Below the pieces are notes generated by a model that was given only the letters and a program-made list of their open reading frames with translations, searched no databases and was not told where the DNA came from. From Deltaproteobacteria bacterium (lineage in GTDB: Bacteria > Myxococcota > XYA12-FULL-58-9), in assembly GCA_016218825.1 (NCBI GenBank), contig JACRCV010000120.1, positions 1 to 37,721 on the forward strand: 37,721 bases of DNA, written 5' to 3'. Below, in pieces: positions 1-7,423 of the stretch; within the stretch, counting starts at the first letter, position 1, and every line of letters begins with the position of its first letter. The translations under genes were made by a program, and so were the position numbers.

Positions 1-300
1 AACGACATTCCCTTCTGGTTTCATGTGAACCGCTCCTCAGCCGTGGCAGATCATCGAATCCGACCGAAGGCAAGCCGACGCGCCGCAGGAAAAAGATGTG
101 TGGAAGAGTCAGCCACCCGGGGGCGGGCCGAGAGCGGCGCCTGCCGCGCGCCGCTCCGGGGTGGGGGTCACGGAGGACGGGCGCGAAGCGCCCGCCGGGA
201 ATCAAGAACGCGAGAAGTCGATTGCCCTGGGAGGCGCGTCCGCCGCGGTGGCCGACGTTGGCGCGCCATGCTAGTGACTGACGGGAGGAAGGAGCGCGCG
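1..300. other. Non-coding region upstream of hypA
   Basis: I see no convincing gene here. An open frame runs from about position 25 into hypA, but its translation is Arg/Gly-rich, crosses the GC-rich repeat at 113-230, and does not resemble the HypA family before position 301. The stretch probably carries the hypA promoter and leader, but no clear -35/-10 pair was found. The upstream hydrogenase genes, if linked, lie outside the window. Confidence 0.6.
113..230 (+). repeat. Dispersed GC-rich repeat, copy A (upstream of hypA)
   Basis: This copy shares a long block with copy B at 27254-27368. Both start CCACCCGGGGGCGGG, continue CCGAGAGCGGCGCC, contain the perfect hairpin GGGCGC-GAA-GCGCCC, then CGGGAATCA, and end in TCGATTGCCCTGG. 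The left arm of the first hairpin (GCCCGCCCC), present in B, C and D, is missing here. The copy ends about 70 bp before the hypA start and points towards it. Confidence 0.85.
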
Positions 301-657
301 GTGCACGAGCTGGCGTTGGCACAGAGCCTGTGGGGGATCATTCAGAGGGCCGCCGCCCCGCACGCCGACCGCCGCATCGAGAGGGCACGCTTGCGGCTCG
401 GGATGCTGACGCACGTCGACCCCGAGACCCTGACCTTCGCGTTTCAGGCCGTGACCCGGGGCACCAAGGCCGAGCGCTGCGAGCTGGTGTTCGAGCGCGT
501 CCCGGTGACGGCAAGGTGTGGCGTCTGCGCCTTTGTCGGCCCGAGCGCCACCGAGCCCGGCCTCTGCCCCAGCTGTGGCGGCGCCGGCCTGACGGTGCTC
601 ACCGGCCGCGAGCTCGAGGTCGTCACCATCGACGTGGAGGATCCGCCCGATGCATGA
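301..657 (+). CDS. hypA: Hydrogenase nickel incorporation protein HypA
   Basis: HypA is a small metallochaperone that, with HypB, delivers nickel to the large subunit of [NiFe]-hydrogenase. The 118-residue product starts MHEL, and His2 is part of the family's nickel site. Its zinc-site cysteines are two CxxC pairs, CGVC and CPSC, about 13 residues apart. The GTG at 301 is chosen because the family begins exactly at MHE; the frame is open further upstream but is Arg-rich and unlike HypA. The end overlaps the hypB start by 8 bp, which suggests translational coupling. A copy of a dispersed GC-rich repeat lies about 70 bp upstream. Family length is about 113-120 residues, so it looks complete. 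Confidence 0.95.
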   Translation: MHELALAQSLWGIIQRAAAPHADRRIERARLRLGMLTHVDPETLTFAFQAVTRGTKAERCELVFERVPVTARCGVCAFVGPSATEPGLCPSCGGAGLTVLTGRELEVVTIDVEDPPDA

Positions 658-1312
658 GATCGCGGTCAAGACTGACTTGCTGCAGGACAACAACGACGCC
701 GCGCACCACAACCGCGAGCACTTCGTCGAGCACGGCGTCTACGTCATCAACCTGATGAGCGCCCCCGGCGCCGGCAAGACCACGCTGCTCGAGCGCACCG
801 TCGACGCGTTGCAGGCGCGCCATCGCCTCGCGGTCATCGAGGGAGATCTGCAGACCAGCCGCGACGCCGAGCGCATCGCGCGCCACGGGGTCCAGGCGAT
901 CCAGATCAACACCGGCAGCGCCTGCCACCTGGACGCGCGCCTGATCCACCAGCACCTGGGCGCCCTCGACCTCGATGCCCTCGACGTCCTGGTGATCGAG
1001 AACGTCGGCAACCTGGTCTGCCCGGCGGAGTTCGACCTCGGCGAGCACGACAAGGTCATGGTGCTCTCGGTCACCGAGGGCCACGACAAGCCGAGCAAGT
1101 ACCCGCTGATGTTCCACGTGGCGCGGGCGATGTTGGTCAACAAGATCGATCTCTTGCCCTACACCGACTTCGATCTCGACAAGGCCGCGAAGGACGCCCG
1201 GGCCTACAACATCGATCTCACGGTGCTGCCGGTCTCGGCGACCACCGGCGCCGGTATGCCGGCCTGGTACGAGTGGCTCGAGGGTCGGATCGCGAAGGTC
1301 AAAGGCCGCTGA
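650..1312 (+). CDS. hypB: Hydrogenase maturation GTPase HypB
   Basis: HypB is a SIMIBI-class GTPase that provides energy and metal for nickel insertion into hydrogenase. The 220-residue product has a P-loop at about residues 37-45 (SAPGAGKTT), an EGDLQT switch region, the G-domain metal-binding residues Cys92-His93 and Cys124, the VIENVGNLVCP signature at 115-125, and NKID at 164-167. The N-terminal CxxCGC nickel site of the E. coli type and the His-rich tract of other HypBs are both absent; only short His pairs precede the P-loop, so this is the minimal form. The ATG at 650 overlaps hypA. The gene is convergent with hypC, with only 27 bp between the two stops. Confidence 0.96.
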   Translation: MHEIAVKTDLLQDNNDAAHHNREHFVEHGVYVINLMSAPGAGKTTLLERTVDALQARHRLAVIEGDLQTSRDAERIARHGVQAIQINTGSACHLDARLIHQHLGALDLDALDVLVIENVGNLVCPAEFDLGEHDKVMVLSVTEGHDKPSKYPLMFHVARAMLVNKIDLLPYTDFDLDKAAKDARAYNIDLTVLPVSATTGAGMPAWYEWLEGRIAKVKGR

Positions 1313-1339
1313 CACCCGAGCGAACGCCCGGCGCGCGGC

Positions 1340-1579
1340 TCAGGTGGACGGCGTCGGGCTCATGACCTGCCGGAGCTCGGCGAGGGTCCGCATCGCCTCG
1401 GCCTCGTCCAGGCGCGACAGCGCGAAGCCGACGTGGACGATCACGTAGTCACCCACCTTGGCCTCGGGGACGTGGACGAGCGACACCTCGCGCACCGCGC
1501 CGGCGAAATCGACCCGGGCGCGCAGCATCGGGTCCGCTTCGACGACGCTCAACACCTTGCCGGGGATTGCCAGACACAT
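1340..1579 (-). CDS. hypC: Hydrogenase assembly chaperone HypC/HupF family
   Basis: HypC binds HypD and the hydrogenase large-subunit precursor while the Fe(CN)2CO group is assembled and transferred. The 79-residue product begins MCLAIPGKV, with the functionally essential Cys2, and continues with the OB-fold segment ending VGDYVIVHVGFALSRLDEAEA. The start at 1579 is fixed by this N-terminus; the open frame extends upstream to 1699 but that part is not family-like. The gene is unusual in lying on the strand opposite the other hyp genes, between hypB and hypF, so it cannot be in their transcript. It shares a 111-bp divergent region with hypF, which presumably holds its promoter. Confidence 0.95.
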   Translation of the reverse strand: MCLAIPGKVLSVVEADPMLRARVDFAGAVREVSLVHVPEAKVGDYVIVHVGFALSRLDEAEAMRTLAELRQVMSPTPST

Positions 1580-1690
1580 GCGGGTGAAACCTCGGCGGTC
1601 ACTATAGAGCCGGCGACCGCCGCCGTCCACCGTCCGACCGGCGTCGGCGGCAATTGCCAGGGGCAGGCCGATCGTGTCAGACAACAGGCG
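1580..1690. promoter_or_regulatory. Divergent hypC/hypF intergenic region
   Basis: This 111-bp stretch separates the divergent hypC and hypF starts, so it should hold the hypC promoter and perhaps one for hypF. No clear sigma-70 or sigma-54 boxes were identified; the assignment rests on position only. Confidence 0.35.
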
Positions 1691-4024
1691 ATGCGGCACC
1701 GCCTCGGGCTAGACGTCGCCGGCGCCATCCAGGGGGTTGGCTTTCGGCCCTTCGTGTTTCGCTTGGCGCACGAGCTCGACCTCTCGGGCTTCGTCGCCAA
1801 CGATCCGGCGGGCGTCCGTATCGAGATCGAAGGCGAGGCCGAGGCGCTGGCGCGCTTTCGGGAGCGGCTGCAACGCGAGCTGCCCGACGCCGCGACCATC
1901 CTCGACTTGCAGGCGGAGAGCCTGCCGCCGCACACGAGCGCCGGCTTCGAGATCCGCGCCAGCACCACCGCCGGTGCGCCCAGAGCGCTGCTGCTCCCGG
2001 AGCGGGCGACCTGCGCCGCGTGCCTGGCCGAGATCAGCGCCGCCGCCGAGCGCCGCCACCGCTACCCGTTCACCAACTGCACCGACTGCGGACCGCGCTT
2101 CAGCATCACCGCGAAGCTGCCCTACGACCGGGAGCACACGACGATGCGCGCCTTCGCGATGTGCCCGGCCTGCCGCCGCGAGTACAGCGACCCCGGCGAC
2201 CGCCGCTTCCACGCCCAGCCGATCGCCTGCCCGCGCTGCGGCCCCCAGCTCTTCCTCCTCGACCCCCAGGGCGAGGTGCAGGCCGAAGGCGAGGCCGCGC
2301 TCGCCGCCGCGATCGACGCGGTGCGGGCCGGACAGATCGTGGCGTTGAAGGGCCTGGGCGGCTATCAGCTGCTGGTCGACGCTCGCGGGCGCGCCGCGGT
2401 CGCGCGTTTGCGGCAGCGCAAGCAGCGGCCGGCGAAGCCGCTCGCGGTGATGGTCAAGAGCCTCGAGGCCGCCGCCGAGTTGGTGCGGATCGACGCCGAC
2501 GCCCGGACCGCGTTGCTCTCGCCGATGGCGCCCATCGTGTTGTTGCCGCGCCAGCCGGGCGCGCCGCTCGCCGACAACGTCGCCCCCGGGGTCTCGAGCC
2601 TCGGCGTGATGCTGCCGTACACGCCGCTGCATCATCTGTTGCTCGGCGGGCTCGATTTTCCGGTGGTGCTGACGAGCGGCAATCTCGCCGACGAGCCGAT
2701 CTGCATCACCGAGCCCGAGGCCCTCGAGCGCCTGGGCGGGATCGCCGACTGCTTCCTCGCCCACGACCGCGGCATCGAGCGCCACGTCGACGACAGCGTC
2801 ACCTGGATCGTCGGCGGCACGCTGCGCCTGTTGCGCCGCGCCCGGGGCTTCGCGCCGCTGCCGCTCCTCTTGCCGGCGCCGGGGCCGGCGGTGCTCGCGG
2901 TCGGCAGTGACTTGAAGAACACGATCGCGATGCGCCTCGACCGCCGGCTCTTCGTCAGCCAGCACATCGGCGATCTGACGACGCTCGCCGCGCACAACGC
3001 CTTCGAGCGGGTGATCACCGACTTTCTCGATCTCTACGACGCGAAGCCCCAGGCGATCGCGCACGATCTCCACCCCGACTACGCCGCGACCGTCTGGGCG
3101 ACGACGCCGGCGGGGTCGGCGTCGCTCGCGGCCCGCCTCGCCGGGCTGCCGCGCGTCGCGGTGCAACATCACCACGCGCATTTCGCCGCCTGCCTGGCCG
3201 ACAACGCCGCCGCCGGGCCGGCGTTGGGGGTCACCTTCGACGGCGCCGGGCTCGGACCCGACGGCACGGTGTGGGGCGGCGAGTTTCTCCACGGTGACGT
3301 CCGGCGGGTGCGGCGGGTGGCGCATCTGCGGCCGTTCGCGCTCTTGGGCGGCGATGCCGCCGCCGCCGACATCAGACGGTCGGCGCTGGCACTCCTGTGG
3401 CAGGTCTTCGGCGCCGGGGCCCTCGAGCTCGATTTCCTTCCGGTGGTCCGGGCGCTCTCGCCCATGGAGCAAGGCGCGTGGCCGACGCTGTTGGCGCGGG
3501 CCGGCGGTGCGGGCCTGACGACCAGCGCCGGGCGGTTGTTCGACGCGGTCGCGGCACTCGCCGGCGTGACGCTCGGCGCCAGCTTCGAGGGCCAAGCGGC
3601 GATGCGCCTGGAGCAGATCTGCCTGTCGTCGCCGGTCACCGCCTACCCGCTGCCGCTCGTCTACGAGGCCGGCGGCGACGACGCCGAGCTGGATTGGCGC
3701 GAGCTGGTGCGCGAGGTGGTGGCCGACGTCCGCCACGGGGTCGGCGCGCCGACCATCGCCGCACGCTTTCACACCGCGTTGACCGACGCGATCGTCGCGG
3801 TGGCGCGGGCAACCGGCGAGGCGAAGGTGGCGCTGAGCGGCGGCTGCTTCCAAAACCGGCGCCTGACCGAGTGCGCCGCCGCGGCGCTCGAGCGCTCCGG
3901 GTTCGCGGTGCTCTTGCACCGCCAGGTGCCACCGAACGACGGCGGCCTCAGCGTCGGCCAGGCGGTGGTCGGTGCCGCGACCCTGTTGTCAGGTGATACC
4001 GCGGGTGTAGGGTGCGGCTCGTGA
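1691..4024 (+). CDS. hypF: Carbamoyltransferase HypF
   Basis: HypF converts carbamoyl phosphate to a carbamoyl adenylate and passes the carbamoyl group to the C-terminal cysteine of HypE, the source of the cyanide ligands of [NiFe]-hydrogenase. The 777-residue product has the expected order. An acylphosphatase domain comes first (GAIQGVGFRPF near residues 11-21). Zinc-finger-like CxxC pairs follow (CAAC, CTDC, CPAC, CPRC), then a YrdC/Sua5-like domain (LKGLGGYQLL) and a C-terminal Kae1-like domain with HHHAHFAAC and FDGAGLGPDGTVWGGEF. The ATG at 1691 puts the acylphosphatase motif at the normal distance; the frame extends upstream antisense to hypC. The stop overlaps the hypD start. Confidence 0.96.
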   Translation: MRHRLGLDVAGAIQGVGFRPFVFRLAHELDLSGFVANDPAGVRIEIEGEAEALARFRERLQRELPDAATILDLQAESLPPHTSAGFEIRASTTAGAPRALLLPERATCAACLAEISAAAERRHRYPFTNCTDCGPRFSITAKLPYDREHTTMRAFAMCPACRREYSDPGDRRFHAQPIACPRCGPQLFLLDPQGEVQAEGEAALAAAIDAVRAGQIVALKGLGGYQLLVDARGRAAVARLRQRKQRPAKPLAVMVKSLEAAAELVRIDADARTALLSPMAPIVLLPRQPGAPLADNVAPGVSSLGVMLPYTPLHHLLLGGLDFPVVLTSGNLADEPICITEPEALERLGGIADCFLAHDRGIERHVDDSVTWIVGGTLRLLRRARGFAPLPLLLPAPGPAVLAVGSDLKNTIAMRLDRRLFVSQHIGDLTTLAAHNAFERVITDFLDLYDAKPQAIAHDLHPDYAATVWATTPAGSASLAARLAGLPRVAVQHHHAHFAACLADNAAAGPALGVTFDGAGLGPDGTVWGGEFLHGDVRRVRRVAHLRPFALLGGDAAAADIRRSALALLWQVFGAGALELDFLPVVRALSPMEQGAWPTLLARAGGAGLTTSAGRLFDAVAALAGVTLGASFEGQAAMRLEQICLSSPVTAYPLPLVYEAGGDDAELDWRELVREVVADVRHGVGAPTIAARFHTALTDAIVAVARATGEAKVALSGGCFQNRRLTECAAAALERSGFAVLLHRQVPPNDGGLSVGQAVVGAATLLSGDTAGVGCGS

Positions 4025-5109
4025 AGTACGTCGACGAGTTTCGGGGCACCGACCTGGCGCAGGGGCTCGTCGACCGCATTCGGCGCGCGGCGACGCGGCC
4101 GCTGACGCTGATGGAAGTGTGCGGGGGCCAGACCCACACGATCTTGAAGTACGGCATCCAGGCGCTGCTCCCCGAGACCATCGAGCTGTTGCACGGCCCC
4201 GGCTGTCCGGTGTGCGTGACCCCGGTGGCGCTCATCGACCACGCGGTGGCGTTGGCGCGCGAGCCCGGCGTCTGTCTGACGTCGTTCGGCGACATGTTGC
4301 GCGTGCCCGGCAGCGCGACCGATCTGCTCCACGTCAAGGCGAGGGGTGGCGACGTTCGCATGGTCTACTCGCCCCTCGACGCCCTCCGCCTCGCCACCGA
4401 AGACCCAAAACGCCAGGTGGTGTTCTTCGCGGTCGGCTTCGAGACCACCGCGCCGAGCATCGCCGCGGTGATCGAGCGGGCGGCGGCGCTCGGCCTCGGC
4501 AACATCTCGTTCCTCACCGCCCACGTGCTGGTGCCGCCGGCGCTCGGCGCGGTCCTCGACGCCGCCGACAACCGGGTGCAGGCCTTCTTGGCGCCCGGGC
4601 ACGTGTGCACGGTGATGGGCTACCGGCAGTACGAGGCCCTCGCGAGCCGGTATCGGGTGCCGATCGTGGTGACCGGGTTCGAGCCGGTGGATCTGCTGCA
4701 GGGGATCGCGAACGGCGTCGACCTCTTCAACGCCGGGCGCGGCGTGGTCGACAACCAATACTCGCGCTCGGTCAGTCGCGACGGCAACGTCGCGGCACAG
4801 CGCGCCGTCGACCGGGTCTTCGAGGTCTGCGATCGTGAGTGGCGCGGCATCGGGATGATCCCGATGAGCGGCCTGGCGCTGCGTCCGGCGTACCACGCCT
4901 TCGACGCCGGCCGCCGTTTCGCGCTCCCGCCGGGCGTCACCGAGACCAAGAACGACTGCATCGCCGGCGAGGTGCTGCGCGGCGTGCGCAAGCCTCACGA
5001 CTGCGCCGCGTTTGGCGCGCGCTGCACCCCCGAGCGTCCGCAGGGCGCGCCGATGGTGTCGGCGGAGGGCGTGTGCGCCGCCTACTTCCAGTATCGGAGG
5101 ACCGCGTGA
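4012..5109 (+). CDS. hypD: Hydrogenase formation protein HypD
   Basis: HypD is the iron-sulfur scaffold on which, with HypC, the Fe(CN)2CO unit is built. The roughly 365-residue product has the conserved cysteine motifs MEVCGGQTH (Cys37) and HGPGCPVCVTP (Cys65, Cys68), the FAVGFETTAPS segment, and the C-terminal [4Fe-4S]-binding cysteines in the stretch from CIAGEVLRG to GVCAAYF. Two GTG starts are possible, 4012 and 4021. The second gives a 4-bp GTGA overlap with the hypF stop, like the hypD-hypE junction, so it may be the true one. Either way the gene is translationally coupled to hypF. Confidence 0.95.
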   Translation: MRLVKYVDEFRGTDLAQGLVDRIRRAATRPLTLMEVCGGQTHTILKYGIQALLPETIELLHGPGCPVCVTPVALIDHAVALAREPGVCLTSFGDMLRVPGSATDLLHVKARGGDVRMVYSPLDALRLATEDPKRQVVFFAVGFETTAPSIAAVIERAAALGLGNISFLTAHVLVPPALGAVLDAADNRVQAFLAPGHVCTVMGYRQYEALASRYRVPIVVTGFEPVDLLQGIANGVDLFNAGRGVVDNQYSRSVSRDGNVAAQRAVDRVFEVCDREWRGIGMIPMSGLALRPAYHAFDAGRRFALPPGVTETKNDCIAGEVLRGVRKPHDCAAFGARCTPERPQGAPMVSAEGVCAAYFQYRRTA

Positions 5110-6167
5110 GCCGGCCGCTGAGCCCGACCGTCGCGGCCTGCCCGGTGCCCTCGACCCCGACGGCCACGGTGTTGCTGGCGCACGGCGGCGGCGGGCGCCT
5201 GACGCACAAGCTCGTCGACGAGCTCTTCCTGCCGGCGTTCGCGAATCCGCTGCTCACGCCGTTGCACGACGGCGCCGTCCTCGACCTCGGCAGCGCGCGC
5301 CTGGCGTTCAGCACCGACTCCTTCGTGGTCAAGCCGCTGTTCTTCCCCGGGGGCGACATCGGCTCGCTCGCGGTCTACGGCACCGTCAACGATCTGGCGA
5401 TGTGCGGCGCGCGGCCGCTGGCGCTGTCGGCGGGCTACATCCTCGAGGAGGGCCTGGGCCTCGAGACCCTGACGCGGGTGGTGGCGAGCATGGCCGCCGC
5501 GGCCCGCAGGGCCGGTGTCGCGATCGTGACCGGCGACACCAAAGTCGTCGACCGCGGCAAGGGCGATCAGATCTTCATCAACACCGCCGGCGTCGGCCTG
5601 ATCCCGCCGCAGGTCGAGATCGCGCCGCGGCGCGCCACCGTCGGCGACGTGATCCTGCTCTCCGGCGACATCGCCCGCCACGGCGTGACCATCCTCTCGC
5701 AACGCGAGGGGTTGGCGTTCGAGACCACGCTCGAGAGCGACGCGGCGCCGCTCGCCGATCTGGTGGCGACGCTCGTCGCGACCGAGCCTTCAGCGCTCCA
5801 CGTGCTCCGAGATCCGACGCGGGGTGGGGTCGCAACCGCGCTGTGCGAGATCGCCGCCGCCGCGCAGGTCGGGGTGCAGATCGACGAGCGGGCCGTCGTC
5901 GTCAGGGATCCGGTGCGCGGCGCCTGCGAGATGCTCGGGCTGGATCCGCTCTACGTGGCGAACGAAGGCAAGCTCCTGGCCGTCGTCGCGCGCGACGCCG
6001 CGGACCGCCTGCTCGAGGCGATGCGCAAACATCCGGACGGCGCCGAGGCGGCACGGATCGGCGAGATCGTGGCCGAGCATCGGGGCAAGGTGGTCATGAA
6101 CAGTCAGATCGGGGCGCGCCGCGTCGTCGAGATGATGAGTGGCGAACAGCTACCGCGGATCTGCTAG
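5106..6167 (+). CDS. hypE: Hydrogenase maturation protein HypE
   Basis: HypE takes the carbamoyl group from HypF on its C-terminal cysteine and dehydrates it with ATP to a thiocyanate, the cyanide donor. The 353-residue product is of the PurM/AIRS type. It has LAHGGGGRLTHKLVDELFLPAFANP near the N-terminus, FSTDSFVVKPLFFPGGDIG, VTGDTKVVDRG, RDPTRGGV and LGLDPLYVANEGK. It ends in PRIC, so the acceptor cysteine (Cys353) is present. The GTG at 5106 gives a GTGA overlap with hypD. An open frame upstream within hypD is only an overlap artefact. The next gene starts 39 bp downstream. Confidence 0.96.
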   Translation: MSRPLSPTVAACPVPSTPTATVLLAHGGGGRLTHKLVDELFLPAFANPLLTPLHDGAVLDLGSARLAFSTDSFVVKPLFFPGGDIGSLAVYGTVNDLAMCGARPLALSAGYILEEGLGLETLTRVVASMAAAARRAGVAIVTGDTKVVDRGKGDQIFINTAGVGLIPPQVEIAPRRATVGDVILLSGDIARHGVTILSQREGLAFETTLESDAAPLADLVATLVATEPSALHVLRDPTRGGVATALCEIAAAAQVGVQIDERAVVVRDPVRGACEMLGLDPLYVANEGKLLAVVARDAADRLLEAMRKHPDGAEAARIGEIVAEHRGKVVMNSQIGARRVVEMMSGEQLPRIC

Positions 6168-6206
6168 AGATCCGACCGACGGCAGCGCCCAAGGAGTGAC
6201 GCGGGC

Positions 6207-6911
6207 ATGGACGGCTTGACCTCGACCCTGGTGCTCGGCGCCCTCGCGATCGGCTTGAGCCACACGCTCTTGGGTCCCGACCACTACCTGCCCTTTCTGA
6301 TGCTGGCGCGCGCCCGCGGTTGGAGCCTGCTGCGGACGCTCACGGTGACGGCTGCCTGTGGCGTCGGCCACGTCTTGAGCTCGGTCTTGATCGGCGCCGT
6401 CGGGCTGGCGTTCGGCGTGGCGATCGGCGCGCTCGAGCGCGCCGAGGGGGTGCGCGGCGACCTCGGGGCGTGGGCGTTCGTGGCCTTCGGGCTGGCGTAC
6501 GCCGCCTGGGGCGCGCGGCAGGCGGTGCGACGCGCGCGTGGCCTGGCGCCGCACCAACACGTCCACCAGGTCCACATCCACGGTCACGGCGACCATCCGC
6601 ACGGCCACGCCCACGACCACATGTCCGACCCCAGCACCTTCTGGACCTTGTTCCTCGCCTTCGTGCTCGGGCCCTGCGAGCCGCTCATCCCGCTCTTCGT
6701 GCTGCCGGCGAGTCGGGGCCGCTACGGCCTCGCGATCACGACCGCGGTGGTCTTTGGCGTCGTCACCGTCGCCACGATGCTTTCGGTCACCCTCCTCGGT
6801 TTTCTGGGATTGCGCCGCCTGCCGCTCGGCCCGTTCAACCGCTGGTCGCACGCGATGGCGGGTGGGGTCATCGCGTTGTCGGGCGCCGGCGTCCTCGCGT
6901 TGGGGCTGTGA
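6207..6911 (+). CDS. UreH/TauE-like membrane protein with His-rich loop, probable nickel transporter
   Basis: This 234-residue hydrophobic protein has about six predicted membrane segments. Near residues 18-25 it has GLSHTLLGPDHYLPF, resembling the HxnDH metal motif of the NiCoT/UreH group, here with five residues between His and Asp-His. A strongly His-rich cytoplasmic or periplasmic loop at about residues 113-137 (HVHQVHIHGHGDHPHGHAH) separates the two halves. Such loops bind nickel or cobalt in related proteins. It lies 39 bp after hypE on the same strand, which supports a role in nickel supply (or efflux) for hydrogenase maturation. A TauE/SafE-type anion exporter is the main alternative. 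The stop overlaps the next start by one base (TGATG). Confidence 0.75.
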   Translation: MDGLTSTLVLGALAIGLSHTLLGPDHYLPFLMLARARGWSLLRTLTVTAACGVGHVLSSVLIGAVGLAFGVAIGALERAEGVRGDLGAWAFVAFGLAYAAWGARQAVRRARGLAPHQHVHQVHIHGHGDHPHGHAHDHMSDPSTFWTLFLAFVLGPCEPLIPLFVLPASRGRYGLAITTAVVFGVVTVATMLSVTLLGFLGLRRLPLGPFNRWSHAMAGGVIALSGAGVLALGL

Positions 6912-7423
6912 TGCGCCTCTGGTGTCCGGCGCCGCTCTTGCTGGTGGCCTGCGCGGGTATCGAAGGCATGCCGTTTGCGGTGTTGAGCGCGGCCCCCGAT
7001 ATGCTCTGCGAAGGCGCGCCACCCACCGAGGTGACGCTCAGCGCCCGGGGCTCGATCGACGGCGACGGCGACGACGCTGAGCTGTCCTTTCAATGGAGCA
7101 CCACGCCCGCGCCGCTCGCGGTGATCCGGGGCTCGCTGACGGCGATCGAGTGGATCGGGAGCTTCCCGACCGCGTCACCGGTGAGCATCGATCTGACGGT
7201 CACCGACGACCACGGCGCCCAGGCGTCGCGCCGCCACGTGTTGCCACTGACGCGCACCGCCGCGGTGAGCTGCGACGCCGGCTGTCTGGACCACGAGATC
7301 TGCGCCGTCGTCGACGGCCAATCACTGTGCGTCGAGGCCGCGACCTGCACCGGAGATGACGAGTGCGGCTGCCTGCGCTGTCGTCAGGCCGCGGATGCCA
7401 CGTGGCATTGCGCCACGGGCTAA
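6911..7423 (+). CDS. Predicted lipoprotein with PKD-like and Cys-rich segments
   Basis: The product is 170 residues. It starts MRLWCPAPLLLVACAG, a short signal peptide with lipobox LVAC, so it is predicted to be lipid-anchored at the membrane. Residues about 30-115 read like a PKD/Ig-like domain (sarGSIDGDGDDAELSFQW, then VSIDLTVTDDHGAQAS). The last 45 residues have about ten cysteines (CDAGCLDHEIC, CTGDDECGCLRC), suggesting disulfide bonding outside the cytoplasm. The ATG at 6911 overlaps the stop of the transporter gene, so it is probably the last gene of the hyp operon. A function is not recognisable. Its stop overlaps the convergent gene at 7420 by 4 bp. Confidence 0.75.
   Translation: MRLWCPAPLLLVACAGIEGMPFAVLSAAPDMLCEGAPPTEVTLSARGSIDGDGDDAELSFQWSTTPAPLAVIRGSLTAIEWIGSFPTASPVSIDLTVTDDHGAQASRRHVLPLTRTAAVSCDAGCLDHEICAVVDGQSLCVEAATCTGDDECGCLRCRQAADATWHCATG

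Noticed and set aside
1709-3919. A 736-residue minus-strand frame opposite hypF.
   Set aside because: It is an antisense shadow; hypF is unmistakable on the plus strand.
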